NCBI GenBank assembly: GCA_020351895.1
Contig: CP070672.1
Span: forward strand, 989,137 to 997,191
Reading direction: 5' to 3'
Source: Thermoplasmata archaeon
Lineage (GTDB): Archaea; Thermoplasmatota; Thermoplasmata; GCA-020350865
Length of the DNA: 8,055 bases
Position numbers and translations under genes: made by a program. Shown here piece after piece: positions 1 through 5,477 of this stretch (within the stretch, counting starts at the first letter, position 1; each line of letters starts with the position of its first letter). A model generated the notes under the pieces. The model saw only the letters and a list, made by a program, of their open reading frames with translations, was not told the origin of the DNA and did no database searches.

Positions 1-1655
1 AGATGCATTGAAGATGAAGTGGTTCCCGGAACATCGGTCCATACCAATGAGATTTTTAATGGTGTGGAACCAGTTGGGGTGATTTTATAAAGGATACTAT
101 CCCCTGTTTTCAATGCATTGTTTTCGTCATCGATTAGATGGTTCTCACCGATGTCGTATGCGTATCCTACATCAACCAGTCCCCAGCCCTGGGCGAACCG
201 ATCCCCCTGCGAAAAATCGTATTGGTAGGCATCTGCAATGAGGATCGCTTTTACAGTGGCTGCATGAGGCATTGTCCCAGTTGGATTGTTGCCGAAGTGG
301 TTTTCCTTGTACATCTCATATATCAATCCAACAGCACCTGCTGCAACCGGTGTTGCACCACTGGTTCCTCCAAAGGAGCTTGTGTAACCTTCACTCGAGG
401 AGGTCGTGTAGATGGAATCATACGGCCCCACAACATCTGGTTTGACCCTGCCGTCATCTGCGGGGCCCTTGTTGCCCTGGCTTCCTGTGTGTGCATCATC
501 GGTGCGGTCAGTGTTATCGTAATGGCTGAAGGCACCCACTGCTATGACATTCTTGGCTGTGGCCTCCTGGGTAACCGTGCCATCGTCTCCTCCATTGCCG
601 CTGGCATACAGCATGGTCACATCGTACTCAAATATCGCATCGTCATTCTGTTGGGAAATTGATGAGTATGAGCTATCAGATGAACCTGATGACCAACTGT
701 TGCTCTGAAAAACCCCTCCCCAGTTGTTGACCAAATTGGCAATGGATTGTTTTCTTCCAACACCCCAATCGCAGAACACTCCCTGTGCGCCCGGCATCAT
801 CCCAGTTGCCCTCTCCTGTACACCCTTTGCGAAAACTATGCCGAACGTGGAGGTTCCATGGGAATCCTCATCCACATTTCCATCTGTGGCCAAAAGCTGC
901 CCCTCGAACTCTGGGTGGTCCTGGTATATGCCTGCATCCTTTACCTCTCCCACAATGCCAGTCCCTGTAAATCCGTATTCGTGAAGAGGAGATTCGGCTC
1001 CCGTAAATACCCTGATGTTGTCCATCAGGGCTTTTGGAGGTGTATATTCATCCATCCATTCTACCTCAGGAATGAAGGCGATATTTCTGATATGGGATGC
1101 ATCGATTTCGACAACAACGACATAAACATCCTCTTCCTTGATGATCCTCCCACCCAGGTTTATGATATTATCCTTCACAATCTCGAGATTCTCAAGGGCA
1201 TTACCATTTCTGAAAACCATGACATTCAGCTGAACTGGACCATGCTTTGAAAGAAGACTCTCTTCGATTTTATATGCGGGATGGTAGATACCGATCCACC
1301 TGACGAAAGGTAAATTGTCGATGAACATTCTGGCCTCTTCTTCCATATATATTAAATATGTGTATTCAGGAATGTAGCCTAAAATGTCCGCACCAGAATA
1401 CAGAATATCCTCCACCCACTCCTGTTGAATTGCACCTTTACATTGTACTAAATAGTAATTGTTATAATCGGGGTACACCAAACTGAAAGGAACGTCCGGA
1501 TCCTCCCTTAAAGGATCAAACTTCGCGGCTTTGAGGTTGATGAAAAGCGAAAGATCGCTTTCTTCTATTATTTCATCCCCCATTGATACACCCATAATGG
1601 TCAGAGATGACAAGAGAATGATTGTTACACTGATAAAAGAAACAAATTTCTTCAT
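1..1655 (-). CDS. Secreted subtilisin-family (S8) serine protease, 3' end cut off by window edge
   Basis: Reading the minus strand from the ATG at 1655 gives 551 uninterrupted codons that run off the left edge, so the C-terminus is missing. Residues 1-25 look like a signal peptide (MKK, then a hydrophobic stretch), so the product is probably exported. Residues from about 30 to 215 form a propeptide-like region. The catalytic domain carries the full S8 triad: Asp240 (KDAG), His266 (DSHGTST) and Ser432 (GGTSGATP), with the oxyanion Asn354 (ASGNGG). The end of the visible part (LKISLVWTDVPG) resembles the start of the C-terminal beta-sandwich of KP-43-type subtilases, which is a family comparison from memory. 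The Asp-to-His spacing of 26 residues is shorter than in subtilisin itself. A TATA box lies about 50 bases upstream, giving a leader of about 25 bases with no strong Shine-Dalgarno site. The role is probably extracellular or surface protein degradation; the substrate is unknown. Family assignment is firm. Confidence 0.93.
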   Translation of the reverse strand, partial: MKKFVSFISVTIILLSSLTIMGVSMGDEIIEESDLSLFINLKAAKFDPLREDPDVPFSLVYPDYNNYYLVQCKGAIQQEWVEDILYSGADILGYIPEYTYLIYMEEEARMFIDNLPFVRWIGIYHPAYKIEESLLSKHGPVQLNVMVFRNGNALENLEIVKDNIINLGGRIIKEEDVYVVVVEIDASHIRNIAFIPEVEWMDEYTPPKALMDNIRVFTGAESPLHEYGFTGTGIVGEVKDAGIYQDHPEFEGQLLATDGNVDEDSHGTSTFGIVFAKGVQERATGMMPGAQGVFCDWGVGRKQSIANLVNNWGGVFQSNSWSSGSSDSSYSSISQQNDDAIFEYDVTMLYASGNGGDDGTVTQEATAKNVIAVGAFSHYDNTDRTDDAHTGSQGNKGPADDGRVKPDVVGPYDSIYTTSSSEGYTSSFGGTSGATPVAAGAVGLIYEMYKENHFGNNPTGTMPHAATVKAILIADAYQYDFSQGDRFAQGWGLVDVGYAYDIGENHLIDDENNALKTGDSILYKITPTGSTPLKISLVWTDVPGTTSSSMH

Positions 1656-1700
1656 GAATTAAAGCCGTCCTACATCTTAGAAGTGATAATTGACTGGATA

Positions 1701-1710
1701 GTATTTAAAG
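1701..1710 (-). promoter_or_regulatory. TATA box of the subtilase gene
   Basis: On the minus strand this reads CTTTAAATAC, close to the archaeal box A consensus. It is centred about 50 bases before the ATG at 1655, so transcription should start near 1680 and leave a leader of about 25 bases. It separates the protease gene from the upstream 188-residue gene, suggesting the protease has its own promoter. Confidence 0.6.
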
Positions 1711-1743
1711 TTGTTTAACCGCAGTTTGGGACAGATTCCTGCT

Positions 1744-1755
1744 CACTGTACAGTG
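1744..1755. promoter_or_regulatory. Perfect 12-base palindrome upstream of the subtilase promoter
   Basis: CACTGTACAGTG is a perfect two-fold palindrome lying 33 bases upstream of the subtilase TATA box and just after the stop codon of the 188-residue gene. The placement suits a binding site for a dimeric activator, or it could be a weak hairpin at the 3' end of the upstream gene. The half sequence TCACTGTA also occurs at 8042-8049, which may be chance. No regulator is identified. Confidence 0.3.
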
Positions 1756-1762
1756 TTTTGAA

Positions 1763-2329
1763 TCAGTTACCGGCCTCGATCCATTCCTTGATCTTCTCAT
1801 ACATCTCTTTGGACATTTTACCGTCGCGAAAACGCTGCTCTAATTTCCTTAGCTTCTCCTGTTTTGGTAAATCGTCATAGTGGGGTGCATATAGTATATC
1901 ATCGGGCTCCTCGCCCACACCAGGCATGGCAGATAATATCTCCTCAAGCCTAAGACGAGCATATATCTCATCATAGGTTCTTTCAGTTGCACTCTGAGTT
2001 ACACCAGGTTCCTCGGGTTTATCCTCTGTTTCCATCCATGGTATGACTTCAATTGTGAATCTGACATCCTCACCTATCTGCTCAAGTGAAGCCTTGGCAC
2101 AGAATCTCTGACTCTTTTCTTTCATTGCTTCAAATGTCAAAAGACTTTTTCTTTCCCTGTCTTTCAATTCTCCCCATATGGCTTTGTGATTCTGTTTGCC
2201 CGCTTTTTCCTCGACTTCGAAGTCCTTGAATTCTGATTTAGTCAATGCATTCTCATAAATGGTTAAAAGGTTCTCTATTGTGGTATTTTCAACGGTTTCA
2301 ACATAAGAAAGGGGTAAGCTTTCTTTCAT
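1763..2329 (-). CDS. Conserved-looking hypothetical protein, 188 aa, SHOCT-like C-terminus
   Basis: I do not recognise the family. The protein has 188 residues, no signal peptide and no membrane segment, so it is probably cytoplasmic. Residues 1-105 mix helices and strands and are rich in Glu and Lys (for example AIWGELKDRERK, then VRFTIEVIPWMETED). An acidic, Pro-containing linker follows (about 103-115), then a helix (RTYDEIYARLRLEEIL). The last ~35 residues (KLRKLEQRFRDGKMSKEMYE...) have the look of a SHOCT helix pair: a short amphipathic helix, a Gly-containing turn, then a second helix. SHOCT modules often mediate oligomerisation, but this match is by eye only. There is a single Cys (residue 77). 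The gene is transcribed divergently from the bactofilin-like gene across 158 bases and sits 107 bases upstream of the protease. Its promoter spacing implies a leaderless transcript. The gene call is solid; the function is unknown. Confidence 0.8.
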   Translation of the reverse strand: MKESLPLSYVETVENTTIENLLTIYENALTKSEFKDFEVEEKAGKQNHKAIWGELKDRERKSLLTFEAMKEKSQRFCAKASLEQIGEDVRFTIEVIPWMETEDKPEEPGVTQSATERTYDEIYARLRLEEILSAMPGVGEEPDDILYAPHYDDLPKQEKLRKLEQRFRDGKMSKEMYEKIKEWIEAGN

Positions 2330-2351
2330 GATGAAGGTAAAGAATTTGTAT

Positions 2352-2361
2352 GTATTTAATT
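2352..2361 (-). promoter_or_regulatory. TATA box of the 188-aa gene, leaderless spacing
   Basis: On the minus strand this reads AATTAAATAC, centred about 27 bases before the ATG at 2329. Archaeal transcription normally starts about 25 bases downstream of the box, so the mRNA should begin at or within a few bases of the start codon. The short sequence between box and ATG contains no Shine-Dalgarno motif, which fits leaderless translation. Confidence 0.5.
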
Positions 2362-2438
2362 CTATTTCATTCGATATCCATCATATACCCAATCTTCTAT
2401 CAAAAACTTCATAACCCTTAAAATCAATACACCAGATG

Positions 2439-2447
2439 CATAAATAC
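2439..2447 (+). promoter_or_regulatory. TATA box of the bactofilin-like gene
   Basis: GCATAAATAC-type sequence (CATAAATAC core) centred about 45 bases before the ATG at 2488. The expected transcription start is near 2467, giving a leader of about 20 bases. It lies back to back with the promoter of the 188-residue gene in the 158-base divergent region. Confidence 0.5.
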
Positions 2448-2464
2448 CCTTTTTTCTAAAAGGG
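2447..2464. promoter_or_regulatory. 18-base inverted repeat just downstream of the TATA box
   Basis: CCCTTTT and AAAAGGG form a perfect 7-base inverted repeat around a 4-base centre (TTCT). It starts at the downstream edge of the TATA box and covers the stretch up to the predicted transcription start, which is where an archaeal repressor would block RNA polymerase recruitment. It may instead be chance in AT-rich sequence. The operator role is inferred from position only. Confidence 0.35.
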
Positions 2465-2487
2465 ATGGGAAAAAAGGATGGGATGAA

Positions 2488-3396
2488 ATGGTATTCGATA
2501 AAAAGACCCTGGTTATTCCAGATAATGTCAAGTTTGAGGAGCATAATATCGTTACAAAAGGAGACTTCATAATAGGCGATAGGGCGAATTTCGGCCTGGG
2601 AGTGATAACGGACGGAAGGGTTTTTATCGGGGAAAAGGCCTACGTTGCGGGAAGCATAGTAACCAAGGATGACATTCGTATAGACATGTGGTCCCAGATC
2701 GAGGGCGATGTGGCCGGTGATAAGAACGTCTATCTGGCAGACAAGGTCAAGGTAAAGGGAAAGCTCTCAGTGGGCAGGGATCTGGATTTGAGTGATTCTG
2801 CAGAAATCGAGAAGTTCGAGGCCAGGGGATGGATCAATGTAAGAAGTCCCATTTCCTTTCTAATCTATATATACTTGTACTTATTAGAACTAATGAGGCA
2901 GGGAAGGAGCCAAGAGGTGGAGATGATCCTTGAAGAGCTGGACAAGGAGGAGGAGGAATTTCTTGTATCAGATGTTTTCACTTTCGTGCCAAACGATTCA
3001 GAGATATCGCTTCAAAGAGCCACCATAAAAGGAAACTGCTGGATCGGTGCAGATTGCAGGATACTGGGGAATTACTTTGTTTCGGGTTACATGAAGATCG
3101 GGAAGAACACCAAGTTTCACGGCTCCTTAGAATCGGGAAAAGACCTGGACATTGGATGTGACGCTGAAATAGTGGGAAGCATAACTTCCAAGGGAAAGGT
3201 GACATTGGATGACAACACCTACATTCATGGAAATGTGAAGGCAAAAAGTGTGGAGATGTTAAAGAGTGTGGTTGTAGAAGGCAAGATCCAGGCCCAGGAC
3301 GGGGTGACATTCACAACGCAGGATTCAAAGGATATAAAAGTGAAGGTGGAGAGATACGAAAGAGGCCTAGATGATTTGGAAGCTGTTTTGGATTAA
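2488..3396 (+). CDS. Bactofilin-like polymer-forming protein with two beta-helix halves
   Basis: The 302-residue protein is built of short repeating strands with the spacing of a right-handed beta-helix, with turns such as IGDRANF, IGEKAYVAGSI and LADKVKVKGKLSVGRD at about residues 25-115 and IGADCRI, IGKNTKFHGSL, LDDNTYIHGNVKAKS at about 175-280. This is the pattern of bactofilins (polymer-forming cytoskeletal proteins, PF04519) and of the archaeal halofilins. The two halves are separated by residues 118-165: a hydrophobic, Tyr-rich helix (ISFLIYIYLYLLELM) followed by an acidic helix (LEELDKEEEEF). The insert could anchor the filament to the membrane. The protein is about twice the usual size of a single-domain bactofilin. 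The ATG at 2488 is the first in-frame start; its Shine-Dalgarno site is weak. A scaffold or cell-shape role is inferred. A sugar or acyl transferase (LbH fold) is the main alternative, but no hexapeptide repeat pattern or catalytic His is evident. Confidence 0.75.
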   Translation: MVFDKKTLVIPDNVKFEEHNIVTKGDFIIGDRANFGLGVITDGRVFIGEKAYVAGSIVTKDDIRIDMWSQIEGDVAGDKNVYLADKVKVKGKLSVGRDLDLSDSAEIEKFEARGWINVRSPISFLIYIYLYLLELMRQGRSQEVEMILEELDKEEEEFLVSDVFTFVPNDSEISLQRATIKGNCWIGADCRILGNYFVSGYMKIGKNTKFHGSLESGKDLDIGCDAEIVGSITSKGKVTLDDNTYIHGNVKAKSVEMLKSVVVEGKIQAQDGVTFTTQDSKDIKVKVERYERGLDDLEAVLD

Positions 3397-4496
3397 TTTA
3401 TTTTCACGAGTTTGTATTGGGTCTCCCCCAACTTGAGTTTTTCAGCATGATTCACGTGGATATATGGGTCCCTCCCGGTAAGACCCTTAAAAAGGCCTTC
3501 TCCTTCTTTTATGTTCTCGGCTTTGGAATCAGGCAGCCTTGCTGCGTTCTCGATGATATCCAGGGATGCCTTATCTATTGCCACGATGTCATCACCTGCC
3601 AGTATGCCAAGATCGTTTATTACAGGAACGTCGCTGTGCGGATGGCAGTCGCAGTGGGGCATGACCTCCATTATGAAATTCAGGTAAATTACCTTATTCT
3701 TAGAAAAAGTATCAAGGGCTGCCTTTGCGGCTTCGGCCATGGCCATCTGAAATTCATCCTCCATTATTGGAAGAATAAGGGCCTCGTTTTCGCAGACCTC
3801 CACACACCTTCTGCATTTGTGGCACATGAAATGATCTATCTCGATCTTATCACTCATCTCCAAGGCATCATGATCGCATATCTCGACACAATCTCCGCAC
3901 AATTCGCATTTTTCAGAATCCCAGCCAAGCTGGATATCTATTGCATGAATCTTGGCTCTCTCGGATTTGCCTTCCCTGTTCTTGTCTGAGACTGCTCCCA
4001 TAGCCAGGTTCTTCAATGCACCCCCGTACCCTGCTTGTATATGCCCCTTGCAGTGTGTCACGACAATCATGGCATCTGCATCATAGATTTCCGAGGCTAT
4101 ACCTATTTTACCAAGAATGCTTCCTGCTGAGACGGTAACACTGTTTCTTCCAAAGAGGCCATCCGCCAAAACCACTGGACATCCAACAGATAGGTGATTT
4201 ATCCCCTCCATATTGGCCGTCTCCAGATAATCCAGACCCTTTAGCCTTACAGTATCCGTGACAAAGGGTTTTCCGGAAGCCGCCCTCACGGCCTCCACGA
4301 TCTTCCTCAAAAATATGGGCCTTACTATTCTATGTCCTCCCTCGGATCCAAAATGTGTTTTGATAGCTACATGATCACCCTTTGCAATGTACTGAGTTAG
4401 ATTCATCTTTCTCAGTACCTTTTCAAGCTTTGCAACCACTGAGGCCTGATAGCTGTAATCCTCAGATCTTGCAGAAACGAAGTACACGGTTTTCAT
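3393..4496 (-). CDS. DUF362 protein with two [4Fe-4S] ferredoxin motifs
   Basis: The protein has 367 residues from the ATG at 4496. The N-terminal part (IKTHFGSEGGHRIVRP, then VTHCKGHIQAGYGGALKNLAMG) and the C-terminal part (MPHCDCHPHSDVP, then NDLGILAGDDIVAIDKAS) are hallmarks of DUF362. Between them is an inserted ferredoxin domain with eight Cys in two CxxCxxCxxxC motifs (Cys 197, 200, 203, 207 and 225, 228, 231, 235), expected to bind two [4Fe-4S] clusters. The usual Pro after the fourth Cys is Asp or Glu in both motifs. The protein is probably a cytoplasmic electron-transfer protein; its partner is unknown. An in-frame ATG at 4502 would add two residues, but AGGTG lies only 2 bases before it and 8 bases before 4496, so 4496 is preferred. 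It follows the thioredoxin-like gene by 40 bases, probably in one operon. Its stop overlaps the bactofilin-like stop by 4 bases, tail to tail. Confidence 0.9.
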   Translation of the reverse strand: MKTVYFVSARSEDYSYQASVVAKLEKVLRKMNLTQYIAKGDHVAIKTHFGSEGGHRIVRPIFLRKIVEAVRAASGKPFVTDTVRLKGLDYLETANMEGINHLSVGCPVVLADGLFGRNSVTVSAGSILGKIGIASEIYDADAMIVVTHCKGHIQAGYGGALKNLAMGAVSDKNREGKSERAKIHAIDIQLGWDSEKCELCGDCVEICDHDALEMSDKIEIDHFMCHKCRRCVEVCENEALILPIMEDEFQMAMAEAAKAALDTFSKNKVIYLNFIMEVMPHCDCHPHSDVPVINDLGILAGDDIVAIDKASLDIIENAARLPDSKAENIKEGEGLFKGLTGRDPYIHVNHAEKLKLGETQYKLVKIN

Positions 4497-4504
4497 GGAC
4501 ATCC

Positions 4505-4509
4505 CACCT
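4505..4509 (-). promoter_or_regulatory. Shine-Dalgarno site that favours the start at 4496
   Basis: On the minus strand AAGGTGGG precedes two in-frame ATGs. The AGGTG core is 2 bases from the first ATG (4502) and 8 bases from the second (4496). Only the second spacing is suitable for 16S rRNA pairing, so translation of the DUF362 gene most likely begins with MKTVYF. Confidence 0.55.
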
Positions 4510-4536
4510 TTTTGAAATCATGATATTACATCGGTA

Positions 4537-4785
4537 TCAGCCAATTTTCCCGGCGATTTCTTTTTTTAGGGCCTTCTTATCGGGCATACCAACATGCCAT
4601 AATTTTCCGTCGATAACTATGGCCGGTACAGTTTCAAAACCCAGGGCCATAACCCTATCCTGATTTTCATAAGCATTGAGCTCATCGTATTCGACTTGTG
4701 GATATTTCTTTAGAACTTTTTTCACAAGTTTTTTTGCCCTGGGACATATGGGGCAAGTTGGATTATAGAAAAGCTCTATCTTCAT
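4537..4785 (-). CDS. Small thioredoxin/glutaredoxin-like CPIC protein
   Basis: The protein has 82 residues from the ATG at 4785. It starts with a beta strand (KIELFY) leading straight into the active site CPIC (Cys11 and Cys14), followed by a long Lys-rich helix (about 15-28). VPAIVIDGK at 53-61 contains the cis-Pro (Pro54) that is diagnostic of the thioredoxin fold. This length and layout match the small archaeal glutaredoxin/thioredoxin-like proteins that carry out disulfide exchange in the cytoplasm. An in-frame GTG at 4797 would add four residues (MAIG); the family normally begins just before the first strand, so the ATG is preferred, but this is not certain. It is the first gene of a likely operon with the DUF362 iron-sulfur protein, which could feed electrons to it or share a redox client; that link is inference. 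Confidence 0.87.
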   Translation of the reverse strand: MKIELFYNPTCPICPRAKKLVKKVLKKYPQVEYDELNAYENQDRVMALGFETVPAIVIDGKLWHVGMPDKKALKKEIAGKIG

Positions 4786-4837
4786 TCCTATCGCCACGAA
4801 GGATCATTATTTGATACCTGTGTGTAATGCCTTGCTT

Positions 4838-4847
4838 GTTTTAAAGG
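4838..4847 (-). promoter_or_regulatory. Possible TATA box of the redox operon
   Basis: On the minus strand this reads CCTTTAAAAC, preceded by AAAC as a possible BRE. It is centred about 57 bases before the ATG at 4785, so transcription should start near 4817 with a leader of about 30 bases. A weaker alternative (TATCAAATAA) lies nearer the start and would make the mRNA leaderless. Confidence 0.4.
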
Positions 4848-5007
4848 GTTTCTGACATTATATTAAAGATGACAACTTCAATTAATTCTTTCCCAATTCT
4901 TCTTACTTCTCTTTCTATCTCCTCTCCACCCTCTCCTCCCCACTCTCCTCCTCCCTTTCCTTCTCTTCCTCCTCCATCCCCTCCTCCTACAACTCCTCTA
5001 CTTCCAG

Positions 5008-5052
5008 CTCCCCTCCCACATCCATCCCCTCCTCCGCCCCCTCCTCCCACCC
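5008..5052. repeat. 45-base repeat unit, copy 1, with minus-strand G4 pattern
   Basis: This unit begins CTCCCCTCCCA and ends CCTCCTCCCACCC. It matches copy 2 at 5126-5170 in 40 of 45 positions with no gap at an offset of 118 bases. The minus strand of 5026-5052 contains G runs of 3, 3, 5 and 4 separated by loops of 1, 4 and 7 bases, which fits the G3+N1-7 quadruplex rule; the plus strand could form an i-motif. Confidence 0.7.
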
Positions 5053-5125
5053 TTCATTCATAAGGATTAGAATACTGGATAGACATTATTGTTTCCCCCT
5101 CTTTTTCCCCCTCCTCCTTCCCCAC

Positions 5126-5170
5126 CTCCCCTCCCAGATACACTCCCTCCTCCACCCCCTCCTCCCACCC
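5126..5170. repeat. 45-base repeat unit, copy 2, with minus-strand G4 pattern
   Basis: This is the second copy of the unit at 5008-5052. Five substitutions separate the copies, three of them in the 7-base linker, while the G4-forming part (5144-5170) differs by only two. The G runs on the minus strand (3, 3, 5, 3, with loops of 1, 4 and 7) are kept. The unit ends 60 bases before the TATA box of the Nop5 operon. Confidence 0.7.
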
Positions 5171-5230
5171 AAATTTCAGAACCTGGGAATATTGATATTG
5201 AAATTTCTCCTCCTTCCAATGTAATCTTAG

Positions 5231-5240
5231 ATTTAAATAC
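5231..5240 (+). promoter_or_regulatory. TATA box of the Nop5 operon
   Basis: ATTTAAATAC is a near-perfect archaeal TATA box centred about 35 bases before the ATG at 5271. Transcription should start near 5260, just before the GGTGA ribosome site at 5262-5266, leaving a very short leader of about 10 bases. This is the best promoter-like sequence upstream of the two small genes and nop5. Confidence 0.6.
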
Positions 5241-5261
5241 TTCTATCCCCTTTATCGAGTC

Positions 5262-5266
5262 GGTGA
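5262..5266 (+). promoter_or_regulatory. Shine-Dalgarno site of the 68-aa gene
   Basis: GGTGA lies 4 bases before the ATG at 5271 and matches the archaeal 16S rRNA 3' end. It supports this small open frame as a real translated gene and fixes its start. Confidence 0.6.
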
Positions 5267-5270
5267 AATT

Positions 5271-5477
5271 ATGGATCCAGTAAAGAAAGTGGAAGATACG
5301 GCGATGGGTGCCATCGAAACCCTAGGAAGAGTCTATGAGAAGCTACCTACTATGAAGGATGCTTTAAAGCTCATAGAGGACAAACAGACCGAGTTTCGGT
5401 TGAAGTTCGAGAACCTGACATTGGATGGTGACATCGCCCTAAGCATAACCCTGATGAAAGGGGAGAAGAGCGAGTGA
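5271..5477 (+). CDS. Small hypothetical protein, 68 aa, first gene of the Nop5 operon
   Basis: I do not recognise the family. The 68-residue product has two amphipathic, possibly coiled-coil helices (about residues 3-24 and 27-48, e.g. KDALKLIEDKQTEFRLKFEN), then a short strand-like end (LDGDIALSITLMKGEK). It is charged, without Cys, signal peptide or membrane segment, so probably cytoplasmic. Support for it as a real gene: a strong TATA box, a GGTGA site 4 bases before the ATG, and a GTGA overlap of 4 bases with the next gene, which implies translational coupling. Being first in an operon with nop5 suggests, without proof, a role in RNA-protein assembly or a partner function with the 164-residue protein. 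Confidence 0.75.
   Translation: MDPVKKVEDTAMGAIETLGRVYEKLPTMKDALKLIEDKQTEFRLKFENLTLDGDIALSITLMKGEKSE

Larger units (their letters stand above)
4886..5170. repeat. Polypyrimidine/polypurine low-complexity tract, non-coding
   Basis: The plus strand is almost only C and T for most of 4886-5053 and again for 5092-5136, built of CTC, CCT and CTTCC units. The tract fills most of the 485-base divergent region between the redox operon and the Nop5 operon. Frames through it encode only Pro/Ser-rich peptides on the plus strand and Gly-rich ones on the minus strand, as expected from composition alone, so I treat it as non-coding. Mirror-like homopurine/homopyrimidine DNA of this kind can form triplexes. 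Nothing else in the neighbourhood has this composition. Confidence 0.8.

Noticed and set aside
138..662. Plus-strand open frame of 174 codons
   Set aside because: It lies wholly inside the subtilase gene on the other strand, whose translation shows a complete S8 active site; the plus-strand peptide is Cys-rich and resembles no family.
747..1250. Plus-strand open frame of 167 codons
   Set aside because: Antisense shadow of the subtilase gene with no ribosome site or recognisable domain.
2327..2333. C-box-like ATGATGA as part of a box C/D guide RNA
   Set aside because: No matching CTGA D box or C'/D' pair at suitable spacing was seen, and the motif overlaps a start codon.
3417..3989. Plus-strand open frame of 190 codons
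   Set aside because: Antisense to the DUF362 gene, including its Cys motifs; the peptide has no family features.
4841..5050. Gly-rich minus-strand protein
   Set aside because: It is the purine-strand reading of the same low-complexity tract and covers the promoter of the thioredoxin-like gene.
4869..5063. Pro/Ser-rich small protein gene in the pyrimidine tract
   Set aside because: The composition is fully explained by CCT/CTC repeats; there is no Shine-Dalgarno site, and the tract also reads open in other frames and on the other strand.
5008..5170. CRISPR array
   Set aside because: Only two units, low complexity, 73-base gap of partly similar sequence, and no cas genes nearby.
5089..5283. 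Second Pro-rich small protein gene
   Set aside because: It runs through the TATA box and ribosome site of the 68-aa gene and overlaps its start, so it is unlikely to be translated.
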